Assembly (NCBI GenBank): GCA_030015575.1
Contig: CM057339.1
Span: 699,000,761-699,064,760 of the forward strand
Origin: Agapanthus africanus
Taxonomy: Eukaryota; Streptophyta; Magnoliopsida; Asparagales; Amaryllidaceae
Length of the DNA: 64,000 bases
Direction: 5' to 3'
In this document: positions 22,935-35,253 of the stretch, piece by piece
Numbering within the stretch: the stretch's first letter is position 1
Layout of the letters: every line of letters starts with the position of its first letter
The notes under the pieces: model-generated
What the model was told of the DNA's origin: nothing
Seen by the model: the letters and a program-made list of their open reading frames with translations, nothing else
The model's database searches: none
Made by a program: the position numbers and the translations under genes

Positions 22935-23130
22935 CTGTGTAGTGGAGGAGACGATCGATCGGTGGCGACGACGAAACGGAGGCGATGACGAAAACGGCGA
23001 CGAGGAAGAACCAGGCAGTGACGACGACGAAATGTCCTGCGCTGGCGACGACGAGAATGGCGACGAGAGATTTGGCGATCGGCGGGAACGAGGATTTAGG
23101 GATTTTGGGTTCGCGCGCGACTTCAAGAAT
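22935..23130 (-). promoter_or_regulatory. GC-rich 5' leader/promoter region of CACTA-2
   Basis: CG-rich segment with GACGACGA and GGCGACGA-type repeats next to the TNP2-side subterminal repeats. The equivalent stands at 39640-39880 in CACTA-1. Placement just inside the 5' terminus and upstream of TNP2 suggests the transposon promoter and first untranslated exon; no TATA box is assigned. Confidence 0.45.
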
Positions 23131-23182
23131 AATTAAGATAATGAGCGTAGGGATCGATCAGTGCCTTTTTAATTAAATCCCT

Positions 23183-23389
23183 ATTTACATGCCCCTACGG
23201 ATAAGTCCGTAGGTTCTTGGTTTGCTGCTCCGTAGAGGCAAACAACAATTTACGATTTAATATTCTTAAATTAATACGTAAGAACAGTAGCGGCAACCTT
23301 AAGGCTTTACGGATTAGTCCGTAGGGCCAAACAAAATCTTCCCCTACGGATTTCGTAATCCATAGGGGCAACCCTCTATTTTAGTAATG
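23183..23389. repeat. Terminal repeat and subterminal palindromes, CACTA-2 TNP2 end
   Basis: Several CCCCTACGGAT/ATCCGTAGGG motifs leading to the terminus. On the minus strand the end reads CATTACTAAAATAGAGGG, matching CACTA-1's left end CACTGCTAAAATAGGGGG. Followed by the duplication TCA (23390-23392). Confidence 0.87.
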
Positions 23390-23392
23390 TCA

Positions 23393-24480
23393 CAATAACA
23401 GTTATTGGACGCTCAATGGTAGGAACTTTGTTCATCTTATGAACAAGAAATGTCCAGACAGCCACTTTGGTAGTATCGTTGGTAGCAATGTATTCAGCCA
23501 TTATCGTCTAGTATGTCACGGTATCTAGCTTGGAACTCTTCCAACATACCGTCCCTACACGGAGGGTAAAGACAATGCCTATGACTGACTCTCAGTCGAA
23601 CTTATCACTCTTGAAGCTGGAACCAAGAACATTCTTTTAGTGCTTCTCAAGTACTTAAGAATGTCCTCCACAGTTTTCCAGTGATTCTCCCAAGATCCGA
23701 TTGATTCCTGATCACTACATCTAGTGGGTCATCTACATCTAGTCTAATACATAACATCGCATACTCTGATAGAGCCTACTGTCGAAGTATAGGGTATCAT
23801 TTGCACACGAGCTCTCTTCAAATCAGTCTTGGGAGACATCTTTTGGAGAGAGTGATCCAAGAGTAAGTGGGCGAACCACCACGCTTAGAATCGTCCATAC
23901 TAAACTCTTTTAGTATGGTGTTTATGTACCTGGATTTTGGGACACTCCCAACATCCATTTAGATCTATCACCATAGATCATAATCAATAAGATGTAGTAG
24001 GTATCATTCAGATCTTTCTTTGAGAATCCTCATGATAAGAGGAGCTTTGACCGAGTGTAGCATAGGAAACCATTTCCTATTAAAAATATGTCATCTACGT
24101 ACAATATGTGGAAGACACTCTTACTCTCTACAACCCTTTTGTATATAAAAGGTTCATCTGTCATTTAGATGAAGTCAAACTCTTTGACTATCATATCAAA
24201 ACAGACGTTCCAACTGCCTGAACCTGGTTGGGCCATTATCTCATGATGCAATCTTCGCTCCCACTGTCACCGAGAAGACTGTAGTATCTCTCAAGTAGAT
24301 GAGGAACCCTACCAGATTCGCAGAGAGGCTGAGGTTCATTGGAGACTATTGAATCCTTTAGTTTCACCAAATTATCAGCTGTTAGTTTGTCTAGCTAGAA
24401 CTCCTTCCAGTTCTACCTCATGACTACTTAATTTCTTCATAAGAAAAGCCTTTTCTAAAAAGGTGGCATGCTGAGAAACA
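23393..24480 (-). pseudogene. Element D RT/RNase H remnant
   Basis: Minus-strand remnant, read from 24480 downward: the linker before RT, a deletion that joins the DDDPTRF-like region directly to SWN-CFDM-VKEFDF (removing the RT fingers), then the YVDD region near 24095 in broken form, the RT end near 23900-23700, and RNase H up to the CACTA-2 insertion. It shares with element A the changed RNase H block (a TTCATGAGATGAAC-like string) and the altered spelling of the following sequence. Multiple stops and frameshifts; not functional. Confidence 0.8.
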
Positions 24481-25816
24481 AAACTCCTTTTGCTCCTCAG
24501 TTAGGTAGAAGATATTCCCTTACTAATGTTTGGGATATCCAGACAAACCTACACAACTGACCCTGCTTTGAGCTTATCCGGATTTTTCTTTTCAACATAG
24601 GCCGTACAACCCCATATCTTAACTCGTTTAAGACATGGTCTCTTCCCATACCATATCTCATATGTAGTGGTAGGTCCTGATTTGGATGGAACCCCATTCA
24701 ATAGGTATGCAGCTTCTCAAGTGCATAACACCAAAAAGGAAACATGTAACTCAGCAGTACTCATCATAGAGAGAACCATATCTCATAGGGTGCGATACCT
24801 CCATCCCGATACACCGTTGTGCTGTGGTGTATACGAAGGAGTAAGCTGAGAGAGAATCACATTCTTCTTTTAGAAACTCCAGGAACTCCAAACACAAGTA
24901 TTCACCTCCTCGATCACATCATAGGACTTTAATACTTTCACCCGTTTGGTTCTCAAAAGAACCAACCTTGGCATTTGTAGACATGGGACCATATACATCA
25001 TCATCTATCTGTCCCAAAAGTTTACTAACTCTTTCTCTATTTTCAGTAAATGGAGTATTGGTCATTTTTTCTTTGAGACAATACTGGCAAGTAGCATAAG
25101 ATGAAAATTCGAACAGATTCTAATATTCATCCTTATGTAACTTAGCTGGTCGTGTCGCATTGATATGACCTAGTCTACAATACCTCAAGAAGAATTCGTT
25201 CATTCCTGAACTGCTCCTCTTGTCTGTGTTCTATATACTTTGAAATGTGTTTTGATTTAGAACATATTTGCTATTATATAACGTGCCTGATCGAATCAAC
25301 TCTTGATTCAGGAAAATATTCACAACATTTTCCTTCTATACAGAATTATATCCTTCTTCAACTTAATAAAGAATCTGATGTAATGATGTATATCAGGTTC
25401 GGTATGTAATAACATTTGTTTAGAATCAATGTATTAATACAAGGTGATATTTTCCAACTGATTTGGCTGCAACAATTGCACCATTCTCCAACACTTAGAG
25501 ATATATCACTTTTTCTTAGTTCTCTACCTTTTTGTAGCCTATGTAACATATTACATATGCGGGATCCTGATCCGGTATCACATACCCAGGACGTAGAGGA
25601 TACTGAGAAACAGTTCTCGGTAATAAAGATACACGAAGAATATGCATCATCAAGCACTTTCTTCGATTGGGTGGTATGAGAATCCGGATATTCCCCTTTT
25701 TCCTGCTCGGATTTATAACAGTTATAAGATAGAGCGGAACCAACGTTCCCTAACTCAGTATAATAAGTAGGTTCCGTCAATGCATCCATATTATTATCTT
25801 GATTAAAGCATGACAT
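24481..25816 (-). pseudogene. Element D gag-less protease/integrase remnant
   Basis: Begins at 25816 with the short N-terminus MSCFNQDNNMDALTEPTYY that replaces gag in this family. The protease motif DTGSGSRICN follows (near 25575), then a frameshift, the integrase zinc region (RLGHINATR near 25160) and a deletion joining the middle of the integrase core to the block before the second catalytic Asp. The D-RGGE block is altered as in element A. Downstream pieces match the GKRP-LKRVKIWGC region near 24640. No zinc knuckle or other gag sequence lies upstream. Confidence 0.8.
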
Positions 25817-28314
25817 GTTTGCAACCTGGAGAGAGAGAGAAGAAAAACACTCTGCGTGCTCTTTTGCAAGATTAGATTGGTTATTAATTTATCTAATCAG
25901 GATGGCTCCCACTGTTTTAGTCAAATCTTTCTTCAAACCCTAAAAGGTAAGACTAGCCGGGATTAATTACACCCTATAAGTTCGCCAATCTTTCGGCCAG
26001 GCCAGTGTCGGTACTTTGAGAGAGGTTCCCCATGCTTTCGAACGGACCTAATTAAAATAAACCTCATTTTCCCACGGGCGTAACCCCATTAACACCTTTC
26101 TAGACACCTACTTGATCGACTAATTATAATGTGTAAAACTCTCCCAGGAGTAACTCTTACTCGCAGTGGGTATCGGGATCCAACTATCTCATAGAAGGTA
26201 TGCAATCTCATTGCAAATTTCAACACTTGAAATTCTCGATAATACTTTTTACCCCTAGCACCTATGACCTTGGCTATGGTCAACATATCATAAGCACTAT
26301 TCAAGTTCTATCCGTCATTTCGTGGTTAATTAGACCCACCCACATGACCCTCGGCTATGGTCGACATAATCATGTGACTGTCCTAACTAATCGCATCATA
26401 TGTTGTATAGGAAAGACATCACTTACCTACCGTACACTACGCCTCGGCTGTGGTCGACATACGCAGCACGAATACTAAGTACTCTATTTCCTAAAATGAC
26501 GGAGGGCTACGCAAGTTTTTAAGAAAACCATGAGCGTAATGAACTTGATATCGTCGTAGAATCGAGTGATTTTGAAAAAGGAGTGTTTTTTAGGCTTTCA
26601 CTAGTTTTGCTAAAGAGGTCACTTCCGGTAGAGGGATCTCGGCTCTTTCCTTATCGAATAAGGTGTAGGATATTTCATAAATACCACTATGCAAAGCAAG
26701 AACTAGAGCTACCAGTTTTTAAACAAGTTTCTATAATATCTTTAGGTTTCTTTTATTTCATTAATCTCATTAATGAAGTCCCATTTATTTATTCTTCACA
26801 AGTATCACAGAAGAAACGAAAGCGATAATATTTATTATATCTCATATATATAATATAGGCATTCGTCTCAGATATATATAAAATGATCACATCACATATA
26901 TCAGTAGCAGAAGAATCACATATGAAATATTGGATATAATAGGAATTCCGTATTTTAAGTTAAGCCAGTATAAAACACGGATTCCACGGTCGCGATGAAT
27001 AGCCAAACCCATATCCCTAGACCCCTACGAGAGCAGCAAGCAACCCTACAAATTCTAGAGTTAGGAGACCCGGTCTCGACTCCTCGAGATGGTCTCCCAC
27101 TGTACCCTAGAACCCGGTTACTTGTGTCCCCGCCTTAGGTCTATCCTAATGCGGAAAAGTAAATAATATACAATGGTGACATCATCTTCAACCCGGAAGT
27201 GCCCCAATAAAAGAATATTACATACAATATTTTACATGAATGAAAATGAAAAACTCCCATCTCACATAAAACCCCCGGCTATTCAAAACACGACGATCCA
27301 ATATAACATATCACAGCAACACATAACAACCATGTCATCAACGTAAGTAAATATGCATATCCCAGTTGTCGTTGACATATAGCACCGAAGCCGGCGATAC
27401 ACCACATATTACACTTACGGTCGCAGAAAAAAAAGTGAAAAACTACAACATTTGGAATTCACAATCACTTTAGACATCTTAAATCCGAAATATCGCATAC
27501 TTCACATTTCATGCCTAACTATATGAATTCCACATATTGTATCACATTCCAGATAAATAGACAATGTTAAACTTTCCGATCGAATAAACAAATACTCAAG
27601 ATTTCCAAAATAGCTCAACACTTGAGCGGAGTTCAAAAAGTCCCAGAACATGTCACAGCCGCTATGAACCAGCGGTAGAAGGGTCAAACCAACACCTTAC
27701 ATGTGGCAACGCTAAACTACCATAAACTATATGGTTCAGTGGTGGTTTTGACGGTCACATAATCAAGTTAAGGTTACGTTCTTCTAGAGGGTCCACAGAT
27801 TCGCTTGCATGATTTTCTGAAAGTTTTAAATTCAGGAAAAATCCAACACTTGAAAGTTTTCCGACAGGGGAAAAAGTGAGTTATTGATATCCGTTCGAAC
27901 CTTTTAATATGTTCTAAATTACCCGGAAAAAACTTAAACGATGTTAAACTTTCCGATCGAATCAACTAGTTCCCAATATTTCCCAGAAAGCTCAACACTT
28001 GAGTAGAATTAAAAATTCCCAGAAGCATGAAAAAATACCCAAGAATAAACCCCTGAAGTATTAGCCCCTACCTCCTAAAGTAGGCCGCGGAACCGCCGCC
28101 AAATGCATGGTTTGGCCGTGGTTCCGCGGTCCCTTGAGTGAGTTATGGCTTCGTACTTCACAGTAATCCTTAGAATTCCCTGCATGATTTTTTGAGTATT
28201 TTTAATATGAAAATTTTCAACTTTTGAAATTTTTTCCAGAAAGTGGGATTTTTCGGGGTTTCGAGTTCGATCAGACTTTAAACTTCGCATACATGACGCC
28301 TAATCCTCTAGCTT
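25817..28314 (-). other. Element D untranslated leader
   Basis: 2.5-kb non-coding leader on the minus strand, colinear with A and B leaders. It holds a single CACCGGGAGTGA-type block (about 26583-26700), the conserved stem-loop at 27064-27097 with perfect outer (GGAGACC/GGTCTCC) and inner (TCTCGA/TCGAGA) arms, and CAAGTGTTGAG phrases. It lacks the same 110-base segment that A lacks. Confidence 0.75.
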
Positions 28315-28328
28315 GTCTCTGATACCAC
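28315..28328 (-). other. Primer binding site, element D
   Basis: Minus strand GTGGTATCAGAGAC, initiator tRNA-Met type with one change near its end, immediately after the LTR. Confidence 0.82.
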
Positions 28329-30469
28329 TGTTGGGTTAGCTTAGCACCTTAGCAAGGTTTTGGCAAGTATCAATCATGCTACTTTAAAAATTTTGGGGTG
28401 CTAAACAAACACTAGTTAAGATCTTAACTAGAGACTTAGGGTTAAACATGATATGTAAACTCTTTACATCAAAGTGAACAAGGAATACAACCTTTGTAGA
28501 CCGTTCCTTCATTTCAATAACTCCGTGTAGTAGTCCCTTCGCTGTGATCACGTATTCCCGGACTCTAGAGAGGCTCCACAAGATGTACGGAACAAGCTTG
28601 CTTCCAAGTTTTCGAGGCCGAAGATGATCTACATCGAGGAGACACTAGCTCATGCTATCTCTTCACTAATTGTGTAGATTAGTGAAGCAAACACCCAAAA
28701 CTAAATGGCTAATAGTAGAGGATGATGAAGTAGGAAGTGGGCTCACTTTGGATATATTTTTCTTACAAGTTTCCATCACTTTTTAAAAAGCTAGCAAGCT
28801 TTTCTCACTTGATGAAGAAGAAGAAGATGAATGAACTCATAAGGTTAGAAATGCAACCATGGGTGAGTATATCATATATCTAACCCTTGTAGAGAGTTAA
28901 CCATTGTGTATGGTTAATGGTTGAGTTGATAAATATCTTAAGGAAAACAAATGAGTCGAGTAAGTCAATGTTTATCTTAAAGTTTCTCCAAGCTTCCAAC
29001 CATCAAAATATCTCCACTAATTTGTAATTACATAAGAATAAATATTAACCCTAACATTAACCCTAACATGGTGTTAGTCTCATACATACATGTTGCATGT
29101 ATAACCTAACATGTCATAATATTATATATCACATATATAATATTTATGTAACAAAAGAAAACAATACGATAAACATATCTCACATATATGTTAAATGCAT
29201 CATAAGTGAGAACAATAAATATTTAAGTGAGCATATAATATATATATATATATATTATATTATTTCATCGAATCAACACTTGATCCGATAACCCAGTTAT
29301 ATCACATATAACCGGCCGATATCACATATCGCGAGAATAGAATACGGTATCACATACTCATATTAATCTCGGTCCCGCACACATCACATATGTGCTCCTA
29401 CTCCATTTTGCATGAACCAGGAAACCTCTATATAGGACTCTAAAGACTCGTCAATACGCCGATAGTAGGTGATGATCATATCGAATACCCACAAGCCGCA
29501 AGCGGTCTGCTAAACGTAACGGCCACCCGGGTATTGAGCAATCAGAAGATCGACAAGCAAGCCTGCTATAACTCCTGCGAATCCATTCAGTAACACTACC
29601 GTACAGTCCGGTCTCTATGTCTGATATGTCGCATATCACAGCCTGGGGGTGGTATAATGGCAGACCCTAATAGCCTGATAAGTCATGTCGATGCAAGGTC
29701 CAAAACGGTTTGAGAAACTACTGGTAACACTTACTTATAAATCTCAGCAACCCTGGCCAGGGATATCCTGGTATGGCCAATCGAGCACAGCGCAACATCA
29801 ACCCCCAATACCGGGAGAGACGAAACCCCTCCTATCGCTCATTGCCTCCATGTGACTCAGGACTGTACCCAAAAGCCACCGTTTTGCACGATCTCTTGAC
29901 CGCGGTAAGGTGGAAATCAAAGCACAGTGGGAATCACACAAGACTCTATGACGATCTCGGGTCTACAGACTAACCTGTACCAATATCACCAGAGAACTGC
30001 AATATGACGATAGGTATAATACCATTTAGGAGTTCTCGGCGAGTTCGTCTAGTGTACCCATTCTCCACAGAGCACCCGTATACCTTCTCTGATGTCAAAC
30101 ACCAATAGATATAGGATCATCCATCGCCCATCATATGGGTCAAGAAGCGCATACGCTAGTCTACTCTGGTGTATCGATGCCCTGCATCGATACTCCCACG
30201 ACTAGGATCATTTGAAGGATGTACTTATCGACTACCCAGTCCCCACTAGTATGATCTACATCATAGTCCTGGTAGTCAAGTACTCATCCTAAGGGCTTTA
30301 TCAACATGTGATCAAAAAAACAGTATTTGTTTACATGTTAAGATAAAGTGCAACCAGATAGCATACTATCATGTCGAGTAAGAAAGTCCTTCCTATATAT
30401 GTACAAGCATCCACTACAATCTAAATCGCATGTACAGTAATGGCCGCTAGGGCATACATATTACTAACA
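28329..30469 (-). repeat. Element D LTR (first copy)
   Basis: 2.14 kb, from minus-strand TGTTAGTAATATGTATGCCC at 30469 to CCCAACA at 28329. Near-identical by eye to 8718-10848. Contains a (TA)n stretch near 29240-29262 and the ATGTGATAT motifs. Its outer edge at 30469 directly abuts element A's leader. Confidence 0.9.
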
Positions 30470-31025
30470 GTAGTCGTATGACTTTGTTGGCAGTCCTCAA
30501 GGGTCGTGCGGGTGGGTTTAATTCAATCATGAAATATACGGGTTGAACTTGACTAGTGGACTATGGTTTGTTGGCTTTCGTCAAGGTCATAGGACGCTAG
30601 GGGCAGAGTATTATCGGGAATTTCAAGTGTTGAAATTTGCAATGAGATTGCATATCTTCTATGAGATAGTTGTATCCGGATACCCACTGTGAGTAAGAGT
30701 TACTCCTGGGAGTGTTTTACACATTTCAATTAACCGATCAAGTAGGTGTCTAGAAAGGTGTTAACGGGGTTACGCCTCTGGGAAAACGAGGTTTATTTTA
30801 ATTAGGTTCGTGCGAAAGCATGGGGAACCTCCCTCAAAGTACCGACACTGGCCTGGCCGAAAGATTGGCGAACTTGTAGGGTGTAATTAATCCCGGCTAG
30901 TTTACCTTTTAAGGGTTTGAATGAAGATTTGATAAAAACAGTGGGAGTCATCCTGATTTGATAAAATAATAACCAATCTGATCTTGCAAGAGCACACGCA
31001 TAGTGTTTTCTTCTCTCTCTCTCCT
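30470..31025 (+). other. Element A untranslated leader, part 3
   Basis: Resumes at GTAGTCGTATGACTTTG, matching B 37446 onward, and runs to the coding start. Includes CAAGTGTTGAAATTTGCAA (near 30622) and AAGTACCGACACTGGCCTGGC (near 30836), found in all four elements, and a TCTCTCTC tract just before the ATG-equivalent position. Confidence 0.8.
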
Positions 31026-33025
31026 GGTAGCGACCATATCACGCCTTAATCAAGATAATAATATGGATGCATTGACCGAATCTGCTTATTATACTGAGCT
31101 GGAGAATGTTGGTTCCGCTCTATCTTATAACTGTTATAAGTCCGAGCAGGAAATAAGGGAATATCAAGATTCCATGCGACCTAATCGAGGAATGAGCATA
31201 TTGATGCATATTCTTCAGGTGTGTTCATTACAAATAACTGTTTCTCAGTATCATCTACGTCCTAGGTATGAGATACTGGATTATGATCCCACATATGTAA
31301 TCTGTTACATGGGCTACAGAAAGGTTGAGAACTGGGATTTGGGTGATATGTCTCTAAGTGTTAGAGAATGGTGCAATTGTTGCAGCCATGTCAGTTAGCA
31401 AATATCACCTTGTATTACCAAAAGGTAAATACATTGATTCTGAACAAATGTCATTAGATATCGAACCTGATATACGACATTACATCAGTTTCTTTATTAA
31501 GTTAAAGAAGGATATAATTTTGTATTGCAGGATAATGTTGTGAATATTTTCCTGAATCAAGAGTTGATTGGATCAGGCACGTTATGCAATAGTATATACA
31601 TTCTAAATCAAACCACAGTTCAAAGTATATAGAACACACACAAGAGGAGTAGTTCAGAAATGAACGAATCCTTCTTGTGGCATTGTAGACTAGGTCATAT
31701 CAATGCGACACAACTAGCTAAGGATGAATATTTGAATCCGTTCGAATTTTCATCTTATGATACTTGCCAGTCTTGTCTTAAAGGTAAAATAACCAATTCT
31801 CCATTTACTGGAAATAGAGATAAAGTTACTGAACTCTTGGGACAGATACATGGTGATGTATATAGTCCTATGTCTACAAATGCTAGGGTTGGTTCTTTGT
31901 ATTTCATTACATTCATCGAAGATCTCTTAAGATTCGGACATGTGTTCCTGTTGAAACAAGAGTCTAAACCTTTTGAGAAATTCAAGGATTATAAGCTTGA
32001 AGTTAAGAACCAGACGGGTATAAGTATTAATTCCTACGATGTGATCGAGGAGGAGAATACTTGCGCATAGAGTTCTTGGAGCTTTCTAAACAGAGAATGG
32101 GATTCTCTCTCAGCTTACTCATTCGTATACACCATAGCACAACGGTATATCGGGGCGGAGGTATCGCACTCTATGAGATATGGTGTGCTCTATGATGAGT
32201 ACTTCTGAGTTGCCTGTTTCCTTTTGGAGTTATGAACTTGAGAAGCTGCATAACTATTGAATAGGGTTCCAACCAAATCAGTGCCTACCACTCCATATGA
32301 GATATGGAATGGGAAGAGACCATGTCTTAAACGAGTTAAGATAAGGGGTTGTCCGGCCTATAACGAAAAGCAAAATCAGGACAAGCTCGAGGCAAGATCA
32401 GTTCTGTAAGTTTGTTGGATATCCCAAACATTTGTGAGGGAATATCTTCTACTACACAGAGGAGAAAAAGGTGTTTTGTTTCTCAGCATGCGACCTTTTA
32501 AGAAAAGGAATTTCTTATGAAGAAATTAGCGGTCATGAGGTAGAACTGGAAGAGTTCCAGCTAGATAAACTAACAGCTGATGATTTGGTGAGACCAAAGG
32601 ATTCAATAGTCTCTAACGAACCTCATCCTCTCCACGAATCTGGTAGGGTTCCTCATCCACTTGAGAGATACTACGGTCTTCTCGGTGATAGTGGGAGAGA
32701 GGATTGCATCATGGTAGATGATGACCCAACCAGGTTCAGGCAGGCCATCACGAGTGGGGATTCTGTGAAAAGGCTGGATTCTATGCGATCAAAGATGGAA
32801 TCCATGTACACCAACAAAGTATGACTTTGCATGTTGCACCTGAAGGGATAAAACCCATTGGGAGAAAATAGATCTTGAGAAAATTCTTGTTGTAGATGGA
32901 AAATTGAGACTTTCAAAGCTATGCTTAAGTCCATCAGGATTAAGTCAAGCATCACAGAGTTGGAACATCTGTTTTGATGTGGCAGTCAAAAAGTTTGACT
33001 TCATCAAAGAGGTAGATGAACCTTG
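31026..33025 (+). pseudogene. Element A gag-less pol remnant, 5' half
   Basis: Colinear with element B pol. First the gag-replacing stretch (LNQDNNMDALTESAYYTEL near 31050; the B-type ATG context is changed), then protease in broken frame, then the integrase zinc region (LWHCRLGHINATQLAKDEYL, with CQSCLKGK) from 31660 and the integrase core YFITFIEDL. The block before the second catalytic Asp is rewritten to SYDVIEEE by base changes shared with D. From 32471 comes the linker (GRVPHPLERYYG, MESMYTNKV). RT has lost two internal segments around 32905-32950, and the copy stops at the B insertion. Not functional. Confidence 0.85.
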
Positions 33026-35239
33026 TGTTAGTTATATATATGCCCTAGAGGCCATTATTGTACATATGATGTATATTATAGTGGATGCTTGGATATATAG
33101 AGAGAGGACTTTCTTGCTCGATATGATAGTATGCTATCTGGTTTCACTTTTTCTTAACATGTTGACTTGTATTGATTTACTGTCTTGCTCTCACATGTTG
33201 ATAAAGCCCTTAGGATATGTACTTGACTACTAGGACTATGATGAGATCATACTAGTGGGGCCAGGGTAGTCAGTGAGTACATCCTATAACTGTTCCTAGT
33301 CGAGAGAGTATCGAAACAGGGCATCGATACTCCAGAGTAGACTAGCGTATACGTATCTTGACCCATATAATGGGAGATGGATGATCCCATATCCATCGGT
33401 GTTTGACATCAAAGATGGTGTACGGGTGCTCAGTGGAGACTGGGTACACTGAACGGACTCGCCGATAACTCCTGGATTGTATTATACATATCGTCAGATA
33501 GCAGTTCTCCGGTGACACTGGTACAAGTTAGTCTGTAGTCCCGAGATCGTCATAGAGTCTTGTGTGATTCCCACTGTGCTTTGATTTCCACCTTACCACG
33601 TCCAAGAGGGCGTGCAAAATGGTGGCTTTTGGGTACAGTCCCGAATCACATGGAGGCAATGAGCGATAGGAGGGGTTTCGTCTCTCCCGATATAGGGAGT
33701 TAATGTTGTGCTGTGTTCGATTGGCTATAACTGGAAGTCCCTGGATAGGGATGATATGGAGTGCTGCTGGAAAGAGTTATCAGTAGTTTCTCAACCCGTT
33801 ATGAGTCTCATATACTTATCGGTTACTGGGGTCTGATGTTTACCACCCCTAGACTTGATATGCAACATACCAGACGAAGAGACCGGACTGTACGGTAGTG
33901 TTACTGATTTGATTCACAGGAGAATGTACATGCTTGCTTGTTGATCTTCTGATCGCTCAATACCTAGGCGGCTGTTATGTTTAGCCGACCGCTTGCAGCT
34001 TGTGGGTGTTTGATATGATCATCACCTACTGCCAGCGTATTGACGATTCTTTAGAGTCCTACACAGAGGTTTCCTGGCTCAGGCAAAATGGAGTAGGAGC
34101 ACATATATGATATATGCGGGACCGAGACTAATACGATATAAGATACCGTATTCGATTCACGCGATATGTGATATCGGCCGGGTATATGTGATATAGCCGG
34201 GTCATCGGATCAAGTGTTGATTCGATGAAAGGTTACTTGTTATATTAGGCGGTTATATATAATATAGCCGGATTATCAGATCAAGTGTTGATTCGATAAT
34301 TTAATGTATAATTATATATGTGATATATTACGTTTAACTAATATAAGCTCTCTTTATTGATTCTTTTTCTTAGTTTGATAATACATTGATGTATATGCGA
34401 TATATGTTAATTGTATTATTTTCTTTTGTTACATTATACATTATATATTTGATATATAATATTGTAACATGTTAGGGTTACAAATGCAACAAGGGTTTTG
34501 AGACTTAACCATGTTAGGGTTTGGATTAGGGATATTGTTTTGGATGAGCTTTGTGGAAGCTTCTTGAAGCTTTGACTTTGTCCTCATTCTTTGATATTTT
34601 GGTGCGATATTTGTTAACCCAACCCAAATCTCCACCCATGGTTTATTCTCTACAAGGGTTAAGCATGTCATGCTTAACCCTTGTAGACAATTGTAACCAC
34701 AACAATGATTCATTATCCATCACAAAAAGTTTTTCTTCTTCTTCTTCCTCTTGAAAAAGCTTCACTAGCCTTTTAGTTTGTGGTGATTAATAGTGAGAAA
34801 TTGAAAACAAAAGAGAATAAAATTCCTACTTCATCATCCTCATCTATTCTAGCCACTTAGATTAGGGTGTTCACTTCTCTAATAACTTCATTAGTGAAGT
34901 GTATGCTTGGGTTAGAGATTCTTCAAGGTAGATCATCTTAGATCAAGAAAACTTCAAGCAAGATGTCACATTCACCTCATAGAGCCTCTCAAGAGTCGGA
35001 GTTCTTGATGATTGCAGCGAAGGGACCTCAACATGGAGCTTATGAAGCGAAGGAACGGACTACAAAGGTTGTAATCCTAAACTCTTAAAAGTAGAACTTC
35101 GTTGTATGTGATACAAAACCTTGTTACCCTAATATTTCTAGCAATGATTCATGGTTTGTTTGCTTTGCCCCTCTTTAAATTTTAAAGTGGCATGAATGAT
35201 ACTACCTAACCCTAGACTAGGTGCAAGGGAAGCCCAACA
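33026..35239 (+). repeat. Element B 5' LTR
   Basis: 2214 bp, TGTTAGTTATATATATGCCC to CCCAACA. It pairs with 52063-54287. Compared with A/D/F LTRs it is diverged in the last 500 bp, where the GALEVKDRSTKVVF reading is absent. Carries ATGTGATAT-like motifs and TCAAGTGTTGAT palindromes at about 34150-34330. Confidence 0.93.
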
Positions 35240-35240
35240 G

Positions 35241-35253
35241 TGGTATAAAAGCC
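35241..35253 (+). other. Primer binding site, element B (mutated)
   Basis: TGGTATAAAAGCC, two changes from the initiator-Met type TGGTATCAGAGCC. Confidence 0.8.

Larger units (their letters stand above)
11123..23389 (-). mobile_element. CACTA (En/Spm) transposon, copy 2
   Basis: About 12.3 kb including the 2.8-kb copia fragment F. The termini are CACTACTACAAATAGGGG at 11123 (TNPA side) and, on the minus strand from 23389, CATTACTAAAATAGAGGG (TNP2 side, second base of CACTA mutated). The 3-bp duplication TCA at 11120-11122 and 23390-23392 fits the CACTA family. Genes run on the minus strand: TNP2 then TNPA-like. Both are damaged: an N-terminal frameshift in TNP2, the F insertion with a local deletion, and a stop in TNP2 exon 2. 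It is closely related in layout to CACTA copy 1 (39414-50175) and inserted in element D's RNase H. Confidence 0.92.
8129..30469 (-). mobile_element. Ty1/copia element D with a second LTR and leader (composite)
   Basis: Read on the minus strand: LTR 30469-28329, primer site, leader 28314-25817, gag-less protease/integrase/RT/RNase H remnant 25816-23393, CACTA-2 (23389-11123), RNase H end 11119-10849, second LTR 10848-8718, then another primer site and leader 8717-8129. A normal element would stop at the second LTR. The leader beyond it means a tandem LTR-internal-LTR-internal arrangement, cut off at 8129. It sits inside element A's leader. The right edge coincides with an LTR end, the left edge does not, and no target duplication is visible, so a simple insertion is not demonstrated. 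Confidence 0.8.

Noticed and set aside
22648-23126. Gly/Leu/Val-rich and Ser-rich minus-strand frames
   Set aside because: They are translations of the degenerate G-rich tract and GC-rich leader of CACTA-2; low complexity, not preserved as a protein in CACTA-1.
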